DNA of 64,000 nucleotides, from positions 42,810 through 106,809 of the forward strand of contig NZ_AULH01000017.1 of NCBI RefSeq assembly GCF_000425185.1. Direction: 5' to 3'. The stretch is from Pleomorphomonas koreensis DSM 23070. GTDB taxonomy: Bacteria; Pseudomonadota; Alphaproteobacteria; Rhizobiales; Pleomorphomonadaceae. Below are positions 27,241-35,096 of the stretch, piece after piece. A model generated the notes under the pieces. That model searched no databases. It was not told the DNA's origin and saw nothing but the letters and a program-made list of their open reading frames with translations. Position 1 is the stretch's first letter. Each line of letters starts with the position of its first letter. A program made the position numbers and the translations under genes.

Positions 27241-28366
27241 ATGTCTTTTTGGATGTGAGGGGACGCGCCTTACGATGTGAGGGGATAGGATGTTCGTCGC
27301 CCGTTCCCCTCAGCTTCGCGTGGGCTGAGATGGCAAGCCGCGCTCGATCGGCCGTCTTGGTGTAGTGGCTGGCCATGGCGCCGCCATGCCAGCCAAGGGC
27401 GCTTTCCAATTCGGCGACAGTTGAGCCGGCGTTGGCCAGCCGAGTGGCGGCGAGCTTGCGCAATCCATGCGCCGATTTCTTCACGCCGGCCGTGTTGCAT
27501 GCCTCGCGGAACATGTTGCCGAAGCTTTCCTTCGTGAGAGGTTTGCCCTGTTCGCCGACGATATAGACAAGATCGCCGCATGGGCCGGCTTCGATCGCCT
27601 GCTCAAAAGCCGGCGACAAGGGAATCACCACTTCGGTCTCGTACTGCGATTTCTCGGTCTTCACCACGAAAGCGCGCACCTCGATGATATCGCCGTTCTC
27701 CCGTGCCACGCGGATGCGCCGAAGGTGCTGGCGACCAAGCTGAACGGCATCGCCTCGGCGAAGGCCGGTGTTGAGCAGCTCTTCCATCCACACGCGTTCG
27801 CGGGTGCCGAGCGGCCATGCCTTACGGTACTTGGCAACGTCCGTCTCATTCCACGCCGCGAATCCTTCGCCCTTTGGCTTAGGCGGGTTCTTCACGCCAA
27901 CGGTTGGGTCGTTCTCCACGTGCTCGGCATCGCGAGCCCAGCGAAACAGGCCGCGCATGGCGTCGAGGAAATTGCGGGCTTGCGCTGGCGTATCCTTGCG
28001 GCGTTCTCGACCGTCGACGATGGTCTTTCGGGAGATCGCCTTGTAGGGCTTGTCGCCGGCCGACTTCTCCACGTGCAGGAAGATGTTTTCCCGCTGGCGC
28101 CGAGTCGCCGGAGCAAGTGACGCCCATGCGGTGCTGTTCTTGTACTGACCGATCAGCCATTTCAGAGACGAAGTGGACGGCTTGGCTGGGGCTGGCGCCT
28201 CAATCCCGGCAACGGCCGCGCGATATGCCGCCATGAACCCTTCCGAGCCATATTCGCCACGGATGCGTGTGCGCGGCCCGTCGCCCTTGCGAACGTACCA
28301 GACGATTTTACCTCTGGCTGTCTGGCGTTGAAGGTAGGGAAGGTGAGGGCGCGGCATACCGTCCAT
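27239..28366 (-). CDS. tyrosine-type phage integrase
   Basis: A 375-aa site-specific recombinase. An N-terminal arm-binding region (YLQRQTARGKIVWYVRK) and a core-binding domain (about 70-170) precede the catalytic domain. The catalytic set is complete: Arg in NTGLRRGDAVQL, Lys in VVKTEKSQYE, HGLRKLAATRL with the His-x-x-Arg, the second His in LGWHGGAMASHY, and the nucleophilic Tyr in ASHYTKTAD. It should integrate the phage into the 3' end of tRNA-Leu(GAG). The ATG at 28366 shares one base with the stop of the gene before it; a later ATG at 28357 is possible. It is the last gene of the leftward operon. Confidence 0.95.
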   Translation of the reverse strand: MDGMPRPHLPYLQRQTARGKIVWYVRKGDGPRTRIRGEYGSEGFMAAYRAAVAGIEAPAPAKPSTSSLKWLIGQYKNSTAWASLAPATRRQRENIFLHVEKSAGDKPYKAISRKTIVDGRERRKDTPAQARNFLDAMRGLFRWARDAEHVENDPTVGVKNPPKPKGEGFAAWNETDVAKYRKAWPLGTRERVWMEELLNTGLRRGDAVQLGRQHLRRIRVARENGDIIEVRAFVVKTEKSQYETEVVIPLSPAFEQAIEAGPCGDLVYIVGEQGKPLTKESFGNMFREACNTAGVKKSAHGLRKLAATRLANAGSTVAELESALGWHGGAMASHYTKTADRARLAISAHAKLRGTGDEHPIPSHRKARPLTSKKT

Positions 28367-28566
28367 CAAAGCACGATATCCTCGTCTTCGCCATCGGCGA
28401 CCTTAGGCGCTTCGCTCATGAACTTAAATCCACCAGGTGGTGGCTGCAGTACGATGAGAATATGACCATCCGGCCGCACCTCGACCGCCGCAGCACCGGC
28501 CTGTTTCGCGGCGCGGACGCAACGGGCAACGTCGGACTGGCGGAAGTTGGCGGCGCCTCGGGACAT
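28366..28566 (-). CDS. small phage protein next to the integrase
   Basis: A 66-aa protein starting MSRGAANFRQSDVARCVRAA. The front is helical, followed by a short beta segment (AVEVRPDGHILIVLQ) and an acidic tail. Small proteins of this kind often precede integrases in alphaproteobacterial prophages. An excisionase role is conceivable from position but no clear winged helix is visible. Its stop touches the integrase start, so the two are coupled. Confidence 0.6.
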   Translation of the reverse strand: MSRGAANFRQSDVARCVRAAKQAGAAAVEVRPDGHILIVLQPPPGGFKFMSEAPKVADGEDEDIVL

Positions 28567-28568
28567 CG

Positions 28569-28928
28569 TCAAACGCTTTCCGGCTCGTTGGCGAGCTTCA
28601 GGAGCACGTCGGCGTGGCATGGCTGGTCAAGCCGACACCAACAGACGAGGTCTTTGCCTCGCAGTTCACCGAGGTTGTCCAGAATAGCGGCTTTGGTTTT
28701 GTCGGACTGTTGGCCTTGCCACCAGTCTCGCCCGCTTTGCGAGGGTCCGAGCCAATCGCTAAAGCACTCGACGACGAAGGGGCGCCAGTTTGTCTCGGCT
28801 GCATAACCGCTCTCGATCGCCAATTGCCTCGTGAATGGATTGCCCCACCTCGTAGGCCGTCCGACATAGACGGCGCCCTCCGGCATCCGCCAGCCTTTGG
28901 CGCGGGAGCGTTGGATGCGCTTAGGCAT
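28569..28928 (-). CDS. DUF4326 family protein
   Basis: A 119-aa protein with the DUF4326 features: an N-terminal MPEGAVYVGRPTRWGNPF and, near the end, LRGKDLVCWCRLDQPCHADV, a cysteine/histidine patch that could bind metal. The start at 28928 gives an 8-base overlap with the gene before it. The family is frequent in phage genomes; its activity is unknown to me. Confidence 0.75.
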   Translation of the reverse strand: MPKRIQRSRAKGWRMPEGAVYVGRPTRWGNPFTRQLAIESGYAAETNWRPFVVECFSDWLGPSQSGRDWWQGQQSDKTKAAILDNLGELRGKDLVCWCRLDQPCHADVLLKLANEPESV

Positions 28929-29295
28929 GGCTGGTCCCGATTGGCTCTCGGCCTCGCTCCAATGCCTCATGGTGACGACTAAATCGTGCAGCTTCTGCCC
29001 TGTAGAACTGCTGCAGCACACGTAAAGCCTTTGCCAGGGTAGAGTCAGTAACGCATCCCAACCACGGCGCGCGCAGCCCTGGACCAGACGACTTGACCTC
29101 GTAGGTGATCAATCCGCGTTTTGTCGACCTCGTGACTTCTAGCGTGGACAACCGATTGAAACCGCTCGACTGCGTGCCGGTCGCCACCATCTTGAAATCA
29201 GAGGCCTGCCGATGAACGATCCATGCGTATCCCGGCATGACCTTCAACAGCTCGGTGCGAAAATCGTGAGTGCTAAAGCCTTCTCTCTTGGCCAT
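28921..29295 (-). CDS. phage protein of unknown function
   Basis: A 124-aa protein that I do not recognise. GAGGTGGATC precedes the ATG. It alternates short strands and helices (PGYAWIVHRQASDFKMVATG, then LEVTRSTKRGLITYEVKSSG), ending in a basic helix. It is in the leftward early operon, overlapping the DUF4326 gene by 8 bases. Confidence 0.6.
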   Translation of the reverse strand: MAKREGFSTHDFRTELLKVMPGYAWIVHRQASDFKMVATGTQSSGFNRLSTLEVTRSTKRGLITYEVKSSGPGLRAPWLGCVTDSTLAKALRVLQQFYRAEAARFSRHHEALERGREPIGTSHA

Positions 29296-29303
29296 GATCC
29301 ACC

Positions 29304-29705
29304 TCAGTAAGGTTCTGCTATTTTGTCGGTGAGTTTGCCGCCGGCGGCCAAATGGGCGGCGATGTCGGCTTCGACCTTCTCCGGCGGAACGGGCTCACCG
29401 GTTTCGTGGTCGCACCAAAAGCCGGGTTCGCGGATATCGGCCCATGTCGGGGCGCAAGCCTTGCAGGAAATCTCGCCGGCAGACGAGCCGCCGCCGCGGT
29501 GGCATAGGTCGCCCGGCTTGATCTGTTTGTCGCAAAACAGGCAATGGGCGCCGTCATCGTCCTGTTCGCCGTCTTCTGCCTTTGCCGGAAGGGTGTCAAT
29601 TCGAATGCCGGTGAGGGCTTCGGCGACGCCACGTACATCCTCGCCCTTACCCGCCTTGATCGTTATGGTGGCGCGCCGGCCAGTGCGCTTGATGGTGGTC
29701 TTCAT
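29304..29705 (-). CDS. phage protein with a cysteine cluster
   Basis: A 133-aa protein with a basic beta-rich N-terminus ([20 protein letters not shown]) and a cysteine/histidine cluster, [17 protein letters not shown] then ISCKACAP, that looks like a zinc site. The family is not known to me. A GAGGAGGC ribosome binding site supports the ATG at 29705, which overlaps the stop of the previous gene by 4 bases. Confidence 0.65.
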   Translation of the reverse strand: MKTTIKRTGRRATITIKAGKGEDVRGVAEALTGIRIDTLPAKAEDGEQDDDGAHCLFCDKQIKPGDLCHRGGGSSAGEISCKACAPTWADIREPGFWCDHETGEPVPPEKVEADIAAHLAAGGKLTDKIAEPY

Positions 29706-30184
29706 GCCGACGCCTCCTCGACCTTTTCGAAGCGGGCGCCGGCGGCGTCGACGACGAGGCGGAAACTGGCGCTGATGGACCAATCGTAGCAGTCGACCTC
29801 GATCGTATCGGGTCTTTCAAAATCAACGTTCGAGACCAGTTCCTCAAGGCTGTAGTTAATTGTGTCGGAGTCGCATCCGTACCAGAACAGCGTCGCACCA
29901 TCGGGGATCGGGTCGTGCTTCTCGATCTTTCCGTCGTTGCCGATGGTCACCTCGATCGAGGGCCATATCCTGCATAGATCGAATTGGATGACGTCGCCCG
30001 GTGCGAGCTTCATGCGCCAAAATTCGTCTTCGTCGGTCACATCCTCATCTTCAACCGGAGCGATCAGCCAGAGATCGCCGATCGGGCCGCGTATGAAGGC
30101 GCTGGGATCTTGCTGCGGAGCCGGAATCATTTCGTCCATCCAATTGGACGGCAGCCACTTTTCCGAGGTCGGTTGGTCACCCAT
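29702..30184 (-). CDS. acidic phage protein of unknown function
   Basis: A 160-aa, strongly acidic protein ([12 protein letters not shown] near residue 45) that I do not recognise. A beta-rich middle and several aromatic residues suggest a compact fold. It could be a DNA-mimic inhibitor, given its charge and early-operon position, but nothing specific shows this. It overlaps both neighbours (8 bases before, 4 bases after). Confidence 0.6.
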   Translation of the reverse strand: MGDQPTSEKWLPSNWMDEMIPAPQQDPSAFIRGPIGDLWLIAPVEDEDVTDEDEFWRMKLAPGDVIQFDLCRIWPSIEVTIGNDGKIEKHDPIPDGATLFWYGCDSDTINYSLEELVSNVDFERPDTIEVDCYDWSISASFRLVVDAAGARFEKVEEASA

Positions 30185-30674
30185 GGTGGGCCTCCATCAG
30201 AATGGAAACGCGCGGTAGCGTGATGCCGTGCAGGCCTCGCATGGCGCCGGGTGGCAATGGCCAATTCGCCGAGTCGTCTTCCTCGGCATCGGTGGGGATG
30301 ATCGGTTTGGGCGGGGTGTGGCGGCGGGCCGTCACCAGCCCTGCGGCCAAGCGCATGGCGCGTAGCTTTTCGTTGATGACGGCCTCGCTTCTGCCGGGGA
30401 GACGGTCAACGATCGCCTTGCCGAAAATGGTCGTATCCTCGGCCGCTTCGGCGAGCACGGCGTTTTCCGCGTCGGTCCATGGCACGCCGGGCTTGCCCTT
30501 GGCAAAGCCGGCTTGCGCCAAGCGATCGGAAACCGTGCTCGGCGCCAAGTCGAGCTGCCGCGAGATCTGCATCCGGTTCTGGCCGCTTTCGAACAGCCGG
30601 ACGATTTCAGCGGTTTCGCGCCGGCGCGTTTCGGCAATGATCGCAGCCTTCTTGAGACGGTCCTGGCTAGGCAT
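30177..30674 (-). CDS. HTH phage protein
   Basis: A 165-aa protein with a helix-turn-helix at about residues 20-50 (IVRLFESGQNRMQISRQLDL, then STVSDRLAQAG), reminiscent of Hin- or GcrA-like DNA-binding domains. A second helical segment follows at about 65-105 (WTDAENAVLAEAAEDTTIFG), resembling a Myb/SANT-like fold. The tail is proline-rich. It is a probable transcription regulator of the leftward operon or of host genes. Its start shares one base with the preceding stop. Confidence 0.65.
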   Translation of the reverse strand: MPSQDRLKKAAIIAETRRRETAEIVRLFESGQNRMQISRQLDLAPSTVSDRLAQAGFAKGKPGVPWTDAENAVLAEAAEDTTIFGKAIVDRLPGRSEAVINEKLRAMRLAAGLVTARRHTPPKPIIPTDAEEDDSANWPLPPGAMRGLHGITLPRVSILMEAHHG

Positions 30675-30955
30675 CAAAACATCTCCATCTGAATCGGCGC
30701 CGGCGCCTTCGATGCGGCCGGCGCTGCTGACGTCGAGTGAGCTTCGGGAGCAAAAGCGGCGGCCTCATCCGGGCGCGCCATGCGTGTCACCAACGGGCCG
30801 CCGAGAAACACGCGTTTGCCGGCGCTGGTCACGCCGACGATGTGATGGGTTTCGCGCTCGACGACGCGGAAAGCTGTCGGGCTTTCGCCCCAACAATCGA
30901 CGGCGATGACGACGGCGCCGATCGGCAGGGCGGCGAGATCGAGCGCGTACTGCAT
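30674..30955 (-). CDS. small phage protein ending in a possible clamp-binding motif
   Basis: A 93-aa protein starting MQYALDLAALPIGAVVIAVD. It is beta-rich in the middle and ends in an alanine/proline-rich tail with QMEMF. That last element (Q, hydrophobic, F) looks like a clamp-binding peptide, of interest because the gene before it encodes a sliding clamp. This is only an inference. A GTG at 30961 is an alternative start. Confidence 0.55.
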   Translation of the reverse strand: MQYALDLAALPIGAVVIAVDCWGESPTAFRVVERETHHIVGVTSAGKRVFLGGPLVTRMARPDEAAAFAPEAHSTSAAPAASKAPAPIQMEMF

Positions 30956-30957
30956 GG

Positions 30958-32076
30958 TCACACCTTCAGCGGCATGATGACGACAGTCACGCCATCGTCG
31001 GCGCCCGACGTGATGACGATCGGGCTCATCTCCACTTCCTGAAATGACAGGAGGGCTTGGCCGCCGACGAAGGGGGCAAGGCAGTCGCGGAGATAGTCGA
31101 CGTTGACGCCGACGGTGATTTCCGGCCCATCGAATGCGGCATCGGCCGCGCTCTCCGCCTCGGCGTCGGCCAGCCGGGCGGTGACGGCGATTTCCGTCGT
31201 CTTCATCGTCAGGCGGATGCCCTTGGCTTCGCTGCGAAGCACGACGGCGGCGCGATCTGCCGCCTTGATCAGATCCTTGGCGGCGACCGTCGCCGAGCGG
31301 GCGAAGTCCCTGGGTATGACCGCCTCATAGTTCGGGAATGTGCCGTCGATGAGCAGCGACAGATAGTTCGTGTCGCCGGCGTCGACGTGCACCGCGCGTT
31401 CTGAAAACGAGATCTCGACCGGCTCTTCCTTGCGGTCGGTCGCGACGCGGGCGATCTCCTCGGCGGCGGCAACTGGAACGATGCGCAACGTCAAGCCGCC
31501 ACCATCTTCGGGCATCTCGGTCGTCTTGCGCGCCAGCGTGTGGCCATCGGTGGCGACGAACACCAGGTCGCCTTGCGCGTCCTCGCCGATGGCGACGCCG
31601 CGAAGGTAATAGCGGGTGTCGTCGGTCTCGACGTGCGGAATGCAGAGCTGCAGCGCCTCGGCGAGTTCGGCGCCGGGCATGGCGAAAGCAATATCGGTCG
31701 ATCCGAATTCGAGATCCGGAAAGTCTGACGCGGGGAGGGTGCTGACGCGGATGCGGCTGCGGCCGCAGGCCACGACGCACCGGCTGTCGTTGGCATCAAC
31801 AGGGTGGTCGATGGTGACCTTTTCGCCCTCCGGCCACTTCTTCAGGGCATCGACCATCGTGCGGCCGGATACGCAGATCTCGCCGGGGTCAAGTACCTCG
31901 GCGAGCATGGCAACGGTGATGCGGCGATCGCCATCGGTAGCGGTCACCGTCATCGTGTCGTTATGAGCCGATAGCAGCACGTCGCCGAGGATCGGCACGT
32001 CGGCTTTCTTGCCCATGGAACGGCTTGCCTTGGCAAAGGCGGCGTGCGCGGCATCGCGCGGAATGGTGACCTTCAT
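30958..32076 (-). CDS. dnaN: phage-encoded DNA polymerase III beta subunit (sliding clamp)
   Basis: A 372-aa protein, the full length of a bacterial beta clamp (about 366 aa in E. coli), with three similar domains. The typical elements are present: VPILGDVLLSAHNDTMTVTA in domain 1, YYLRGVAIGEDAQGDLVFVA then TDGHTLARKT in domain 2, and TFPNYEAVIP with the closing VVIMPLKV in domain 3. It would form a ring on DNA to tether a polymerase or recruit repair and replication proteins. The ATG at 32076 is chosen by alignment; an earlier start adds a low-complexity tail. Bacterial-type clamps are rare in phages of this size, so it was probably taken from a host. Confidence 0.9.
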   Translation of the reverse strand: MKVTIPRDAAHAAFAKASRSMGKKADVPILGDVLLSAHNDTMTVTATDGDRRITVAMLAEVLDPGEICVSGRTMVDALKKWPEGEKVTIDHPVDANDSRCVVACGRSRIRVSTLPASDFPDLEFGSTDIAFAMPGAELAEALQLCIPHVETDDTRYYLRGVAIGEDAQGDLVFVATDGHTLARKTTEMPEDGGGLTLRIVPVAAAEEIARVATDRKEEPVEISFSERAVHVDAGDTNYLSLLIDGTFPNYEAVIPRDFARSATVAAKDLIKAADRAAVVLRSEAKGIRLTMKTTEIAVTARLADAEAESAADAAFDGPEITVGVNVDYLRDCLAPFVGGQALLSFQEVEMSPIVITSGADDGVTVVIMPLKV

Positions 32077-32084
32077 GGGTGGCC

Positions 32085-32237
32085 TCAGTGACAGGCGATG
32101 AGGGTGAGGATGAAGCCGAGCCAAAAGGCGATGAGCGTGCACAACGCCATCTCGCAGCGGGCGGCGTCAGCGATCCATTGGCGGGCGAAGTTGGCGACGA
32201 AGCCGGGGCGGACGGTGAGGGTGCGGGCCGGCGTCAT
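32085..32237 (-). CDS. small membrane protein (50 aa)
   Basis: A 50-aa protein with a basic amphipathic start (MTPARTLTVRPGFVANFARQ) and one transmembrane segment near the C-terminus (LCTLIAFWLGFILTLIAC). Its start overlaps the stop of the preceding gene in an ATGA arrangement, which supports it as a real gene. The function is unknown. Confidence 0.6.
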   Translation of the reverse strand: MTPARTLTVRPGFVANFARQWIADAARCEMALCTLIAFWLGFILTLIACH

Positions 32238-32743
32238 GGTGTCGGCTCCGGTGCGGGGCTTGCTTCCTTTGCCGCCTTGCGGTCGATCCGATCAAGGGCG
32301 GCCAGACCCAAGGCGCATGACTTGACCAAATCTTGTCGCCGTGTAGTGGGTTTCCACCAGCGTCTTGCCCACATCCAGAGCAGTCGCAATCCGTCGGTGT
32401 TGAACCAGACGCGATTGTCGTTTTCGTCGCCCTTAAGGTTGCTTTGCTTTGCGTACTCAGCCCGGTGTCTTTCCGAAAGGGACGCTGCCCAAGCGTAGCA
32501 AGCGGCGGCTTTCTCCAACGAACCGTTGGGATGATGATCGTCACTTTCGGCCGTCCATCCCTCGACCTCGATCTGCCTGCGCCGTTCGGCGATGACGTCG
32601 AGTTCGGCCTGGCTGAGGCCTAGCGTGGCGTCGAGTACGGCGGCGACGATCTCGGCGTGCGTCATGGCGATGCCGTGCGGGCCTTCGCAACGGCAGATGA
32701 CGGCGGCGCCGGCTTTCAGCATTTCGCGTGGGTATGAGGTCAT
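32234..32743 (-). CDS. phage protein with MazG-associated-type motif
   Basis: A 169-aa protein. Residues near 50-90 (VIAERRRQIEVEGWTAESDD then HHPNGSLEKAAACYAWAAS) match a segment common in phage proteins linked to nucleotide turnover, in which an ER..Q..EGWT..HD..H..GEL pattern precedes an alpha-helical body. The N-terminus resembles a separate small helical domain. A dNTP pyrophosphohydrolase-related role is possible but not certain. The start at 32743 follows GGAG by 6 bases; an ATG at 32749 lies too close to that site. Confidence 0.6.
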   Translation of the reverse strand: MTSYPREMLKAGAAVICRCEGPHGIAMTHAEIVAAVLDATLGLSQAELDVIAERRRQIEVEGWTAESDDHHPNGSLEKAAACYAWAASLSERHRAEYAKQSNLKGDENDNRVWFNTDGLRLLWMWARRWWKPTTRRQDLVKSCALGLAALDRIDRKAAKEASPAPEPTP

Positions 32744-33008
32744 TGCCATCTCCAAATGACGTGGACCTGAGAAAGGGGCCCGGCGGCGCTGACAGAGTTC
32801 GGTGGGGCCGCCACCGGGAACCGCGCGGCATGCGCGGATGGGGTTCGCTTAGGCAAAAGCGTTCGGATCAGCCGAGAGGCTGTCGCGGCTGGTCGGAAGG
32901 CTTTTGGGAGAAGAAAGTGCCCGGCGGCCGTTGCTGGCACTCGTCGAAATCGTGCCGCCGGGCGAGTTGGGCGCCATGGGTTCAAGGGGGCGGCGCCTGG
33001 GAGGAGAC

Positions 33009-33179
33009 TTAGGCCGCCTTGGCGGTTTCGCCGGATAGGTTGGAGATGAAGACGGGGGCCTTCGCGAGATCGATCATACCGGCGCCGATGGCGACGGCAT
33101 CGATCGCCGTCGAGCAGAGTAGGGCGCGGCGAAGCGGGGCGAGGGTGGGGCGGGTTAGGTGGGTCGTTTTCGCGTTCAT
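33009..33179 (-). CDS. first small protein of the leftward early operon
   Basis: A 56-aa protein starting MNAKTTHLTRPTLAPLRR, with a hydrophobic middle (AIDAVAIGAGMIDLA). It is too short for a family call. GGAAAGG precedes the ATG and it is the first frame after the leftward promoter and operators, where lambda-like phages often place small regulators. The 265 bases from 32744 to 33008 show no credible gene. Confidence 0.5.
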   Translation of the reverse strand: MNAKTTHLTRPTLAPLRRALLCSTAIDAVAIGAGMIDLAKAPVFISNLSGETAKAA

Positions 33180-33212
33180 CGCGCTGCCTTTCCAATTAGG
33201 ATCGGTCGCGAC

Positions 33213-33251
33213 GCTACAAATAGTAGCCTTTCATGTCAACTACATTTTGTA
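33213..33251 (-). promoter_or_regulatory. leftward early promoter with two repressor operators (OL-like)
   Basis: Two 13-bp sites, CTACAAATAGTAG at 33213-33225 and CTACATTTTGTAG at 33239-33251, flank a perfect -35 box (TTGACA on the minus strand, 33233-33238). A 17-base spacer leads to a TAG-starting -10 region next to the inner operator. The same arrangement stands before the Cro-like gene. Repressor binding here would block both boxes. Confidence 0.75.
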
Positions 33252-33421
33252 GCCTTTGCGGCAACTCAAGGCGGTGCGTGATGAAAAACAGGCGATAATC
33301 GGCCCGTATTGCTACCTATGGTATATTTAATGTTCAGAAGATTCGCCCAATGTCTTCAATCGGGTTCGGTGCGGTCATATGGTGCGAGCCGAGACCGCAT
33401 TTGGCGCAATGAGGTTTGAAA

Positions 33422-33751
33422 ATGGGGCTCGTCCTGATCCTGATCGGCCTAGCCGTTTATTTCATACCAACCTTTGTGGCTGGTCACCGTCAGCATCATA
33501 ACTTGGCGGCGATTTTTATGCTCAACCTATTGCTTGGATGGACTTTTCTAGGTTGGGCACTATCGCTAGTCTGGGCATTGACGGCTGTAAACCAAGCCGG
33601 AAGCCGGCCCATTTCCAGTGACTATGATTCAGCTGTTGGCCCCGTCTCGCTTGCGCCAAGGGCCATGAACAGAACGCCGCCGGCTGCACCTACACGTCAG
33701 CGCAAGAAGTCTCCGCTAGAAACGAACTACAGGTGGAAAAGCGACGATTAA
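33422..33751 (+). CDS. superinfection-immunity-type membrane protein
   Basis: A 109-aa protein with two transmembrane segments in its first 60 residues (LVLILIGLAVYFIPTFVAG and the LLLGWTFLGWALSLVWALT region) joined by a short charged loop (HRQHHN), then a polar tail. This matches the superinfection immunity family related to T4 Imm, inner-membrane proteins that stop DNA entry of related phages. It stands between the leftward operon and the repressor, transcribed opposite to the repressor, as expected of a gene kept on in the lysogen. GAGG 7 bases ahead supports the ATG at 33422. Confidence 0.8.
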   Translation: MGLVLILIGLAVYFIPTFVAGHRQHHNLAAIFMLNLLLGWTFLGWALSLVWALTAVNQAGSRPISSDYDSAVGPVSLAPRAMNRTPPAAPTRQRKKSPLETNYRWKSDD

Positions 33752-33783
33752 TTTCTGCAACTGAGTATTCGAGTAAGCCCGCT

Positions 33784-34470
33784 TTAGCGTTCACTTCGTA
33801 TTGAACAGATAACTTTACCGGTAAAACTGATTTGTTGGGCAATTCCGTCGATGCTGACAGCCTCAAAGGAAGGGTCGTCCGTCTCTGGAATAAGCCAAAG
33901 CTTCCCGCTGCTTGAGCGCTTGACGGTCTTTAGCGTAGATTCCACCGTACCGTCAGGACCGGAGATTTCCACATGATAACGCGCGTTTTCACTTAGGTCC
34001 GAAATGTGGTCAAGACACCGCTCAAGTATGACGATGCTGCCATGCGGGAATGCCTTGTTCATGGATTCACCGCGCACTTCCGCTGCATAGGTCGGGTAGG
34101 CGGACTTGACCAGATGATCGGGCACAAACACTTCATATTGCTCACTGTCGGGCCAAATGAATGTTTTCGTCCAAGCGCCCGCCTGTACCACACCCTCTAC
34201 GTTGACGGCAGTCGAGCCCGCTGGGGCATTGAACGATTCCGGCCCCTTAGCGAAAGCCAGCCATCCATATGAAACCCTCAGCCGTTGGGCAATGTCCCAC
34301 ATGGCTTCCGGCTTAGGCCTGCGCTCACCCCGCTCGTACGCGGCGTAAGTTTTCTCGTTGATGCCGAGAGACCGTGCCGCATCTGCGGCAGGGCGGTCTT
34401 TGCCGAACCGCCGCTCGCGCGCCTGCCTTAGTCTTTCGCCGAACGATATGAGGTCTGGGGTGCTATTCAT
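33784..34470 (-). CDS. CI-like repressor with S24 peptidase domain
   Basis: A 228-aa repressor. The N-terminal HTH (about 10-65; ARSLGINEKTYAAYERGERR) binds operators and the C-terminal half is an S24 LexA/CI-type peptidase. The nucleophilic Ser is in VRGESMNKAFPHGSIVIL, the Lys in ESTLKTVKRS, and an Ala-Gly cleavage candidate in VEGVVQAGAW near residue 100. It should keep the prophage silent by binding the CTACAAAATGTAG sites on both sides and self-cleave after SOS damage through RecA. It is divergent from the Cro-like gene. Confidence 0.92.
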   Translation of the reverse strand: MNSTPDLISFGERLRQARERRFGKDRPAADAARSLGINEKTYAAYERGERRPKPEAMWDIAQRLRVSYGWLAFAKGPESFNAPAGSTAVNVEGVVQAGAWTKTFIWPDSEQYEVFVPDHLVKSAYPTYAAEVRGESMNKAFPHGSIVILERCLDHISDLSENARYHVEISGPDGTVESTLKTVKRSSSGKLWLIPETDDPSFEAVSIDGIAQQISFTGKVICSIRSER

Positions 34471-34479
34471 GATGCCATT

Positions 34480-34543
34480 CTACATTTTGCAGCACTACAA
34501 AAGGTGGCCAAAGTCTCTTGACGCGAATGGCTACAAAATGTAG
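34480..34543. promoter_or_regulatory. early control region with repressor operators (OR-like) and rightward promoter
   Basis: Three 13-bp sites: CTACATTTTGCAG at 34480-34492, CTACAAAAGGTGG at 34495-34507 (weaker), and CTACAAAATGTAG at 34531-34543 (perfect palindrome). The rightward promoter has TTGACG at 34518-34523 and, 17 bases on, TAGTCA at 34541-34546; the best operator covers the spacer and -10. The sites next to the repressor start would control its own expression. Confidence 0.78.
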
Positions 34544-34568
34544 TCATCGACACCGAGAGAGAGGTGCA

Positions 34569-34898
34569 ATGGTTTCTCATCAGGAAATCGTGTCGCTGTT
34601 CGGAGTCTCGGTTTTGGCCGACGGCATTGGCCGCAGCGCCAAGGCCGTTTCCGCATGGAAGGCTCGCAGCTCCATTCCCGGGGATGCTTGGCTACCGGTC
34701 GTCCGGTTTGCCGCCGTGGCGGGGCACCCTGAGGTGACGCTCGATCTGCTGGCGCGGATCGCCGCTGGTGAACCCTTCATTCCGCCGGCCACTCCCACCG
34801 GCGAGCCGTCCGACTTCTCCCCGGACGGCGACCCCGCCGGCGCTGGCGACATGGCGCCGGCGGGGGACGAACAGCCGTTCATGGAGGCGGCGCAATGA
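34569..34898 (+). CDS. Cro-like HTH protein
   Basis: A 109-aa protein with an HTH over residues 5-45 (LFGVSVLADGIGRSAKAVSA followed by WKARSSIPGDAWLPVV), a pattern of Cro/carph-isopro-type phage proteins that recognise the same operators as the repressor. The C-terminal half is Pro/Ala/Gly/Asp-rich and looks disordered. It is the first rightward gene, divergent from the repressor, preceded by GAGAGAGGTGC, with its start 26 bases after the operator. It probably represses the lysogenic promoter and drives lytic growth. Confidence 0.8.
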   Translation: MVSHQEIVSLFGVSVLADGIGRSAKAVSAWKARSSIPGDAWLPVVRFAAVAGHPEVTLDLLARIAAGEPFIPPATPTGEPSDFSPDGDPAGAGDMAPAGDEQPFMEAAQ

Positions 34899-35077
34899 CA
34901 CGCCTGAAAGTGTGGGCCGTTCGGCTTGGCATTCTGGCGCTGATCGTTGCCGGCTTCGGCGGCGTGTTCTGGGGGATTTTTCAGTCCATTTCGGCCGGCG
35001 TCGCCGGCGCCGGCTTCGGCGTCGTGCTGTTCGCCAGGCGGGCGTGGCGCGTTGGTTCGAAAGAGATCGCCTTTTAG
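34895..35077 (+). CDS. small membrane protein (60 aa)
   Basis: A 60-aa protein with two hydrophobic segments (LGILALIVAGFGGVFWGIF and SAGVAGAGFGVVLFA) and a basic tail. The function is unknown. It overlaps the Cro-like gene by 4 bases (ATGA). Confidence 0.65.
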   Translation: MTRLKVWAVRLGILALIVAGFGGVFWGIFQSISAGVAGAGFGVVLFARRAWRVGSKEIAF

Positions 35078-35096
35078 GGGCGAGAGGAGGGGGAGC

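Noticed and set aside
32740..33195. 151-codon minus-strand frame
   Set aside because: Proline/arginine-rich low-complexity product that overlaps the better-supported 56-aa gene and the start of the MazG-associated-type gene.
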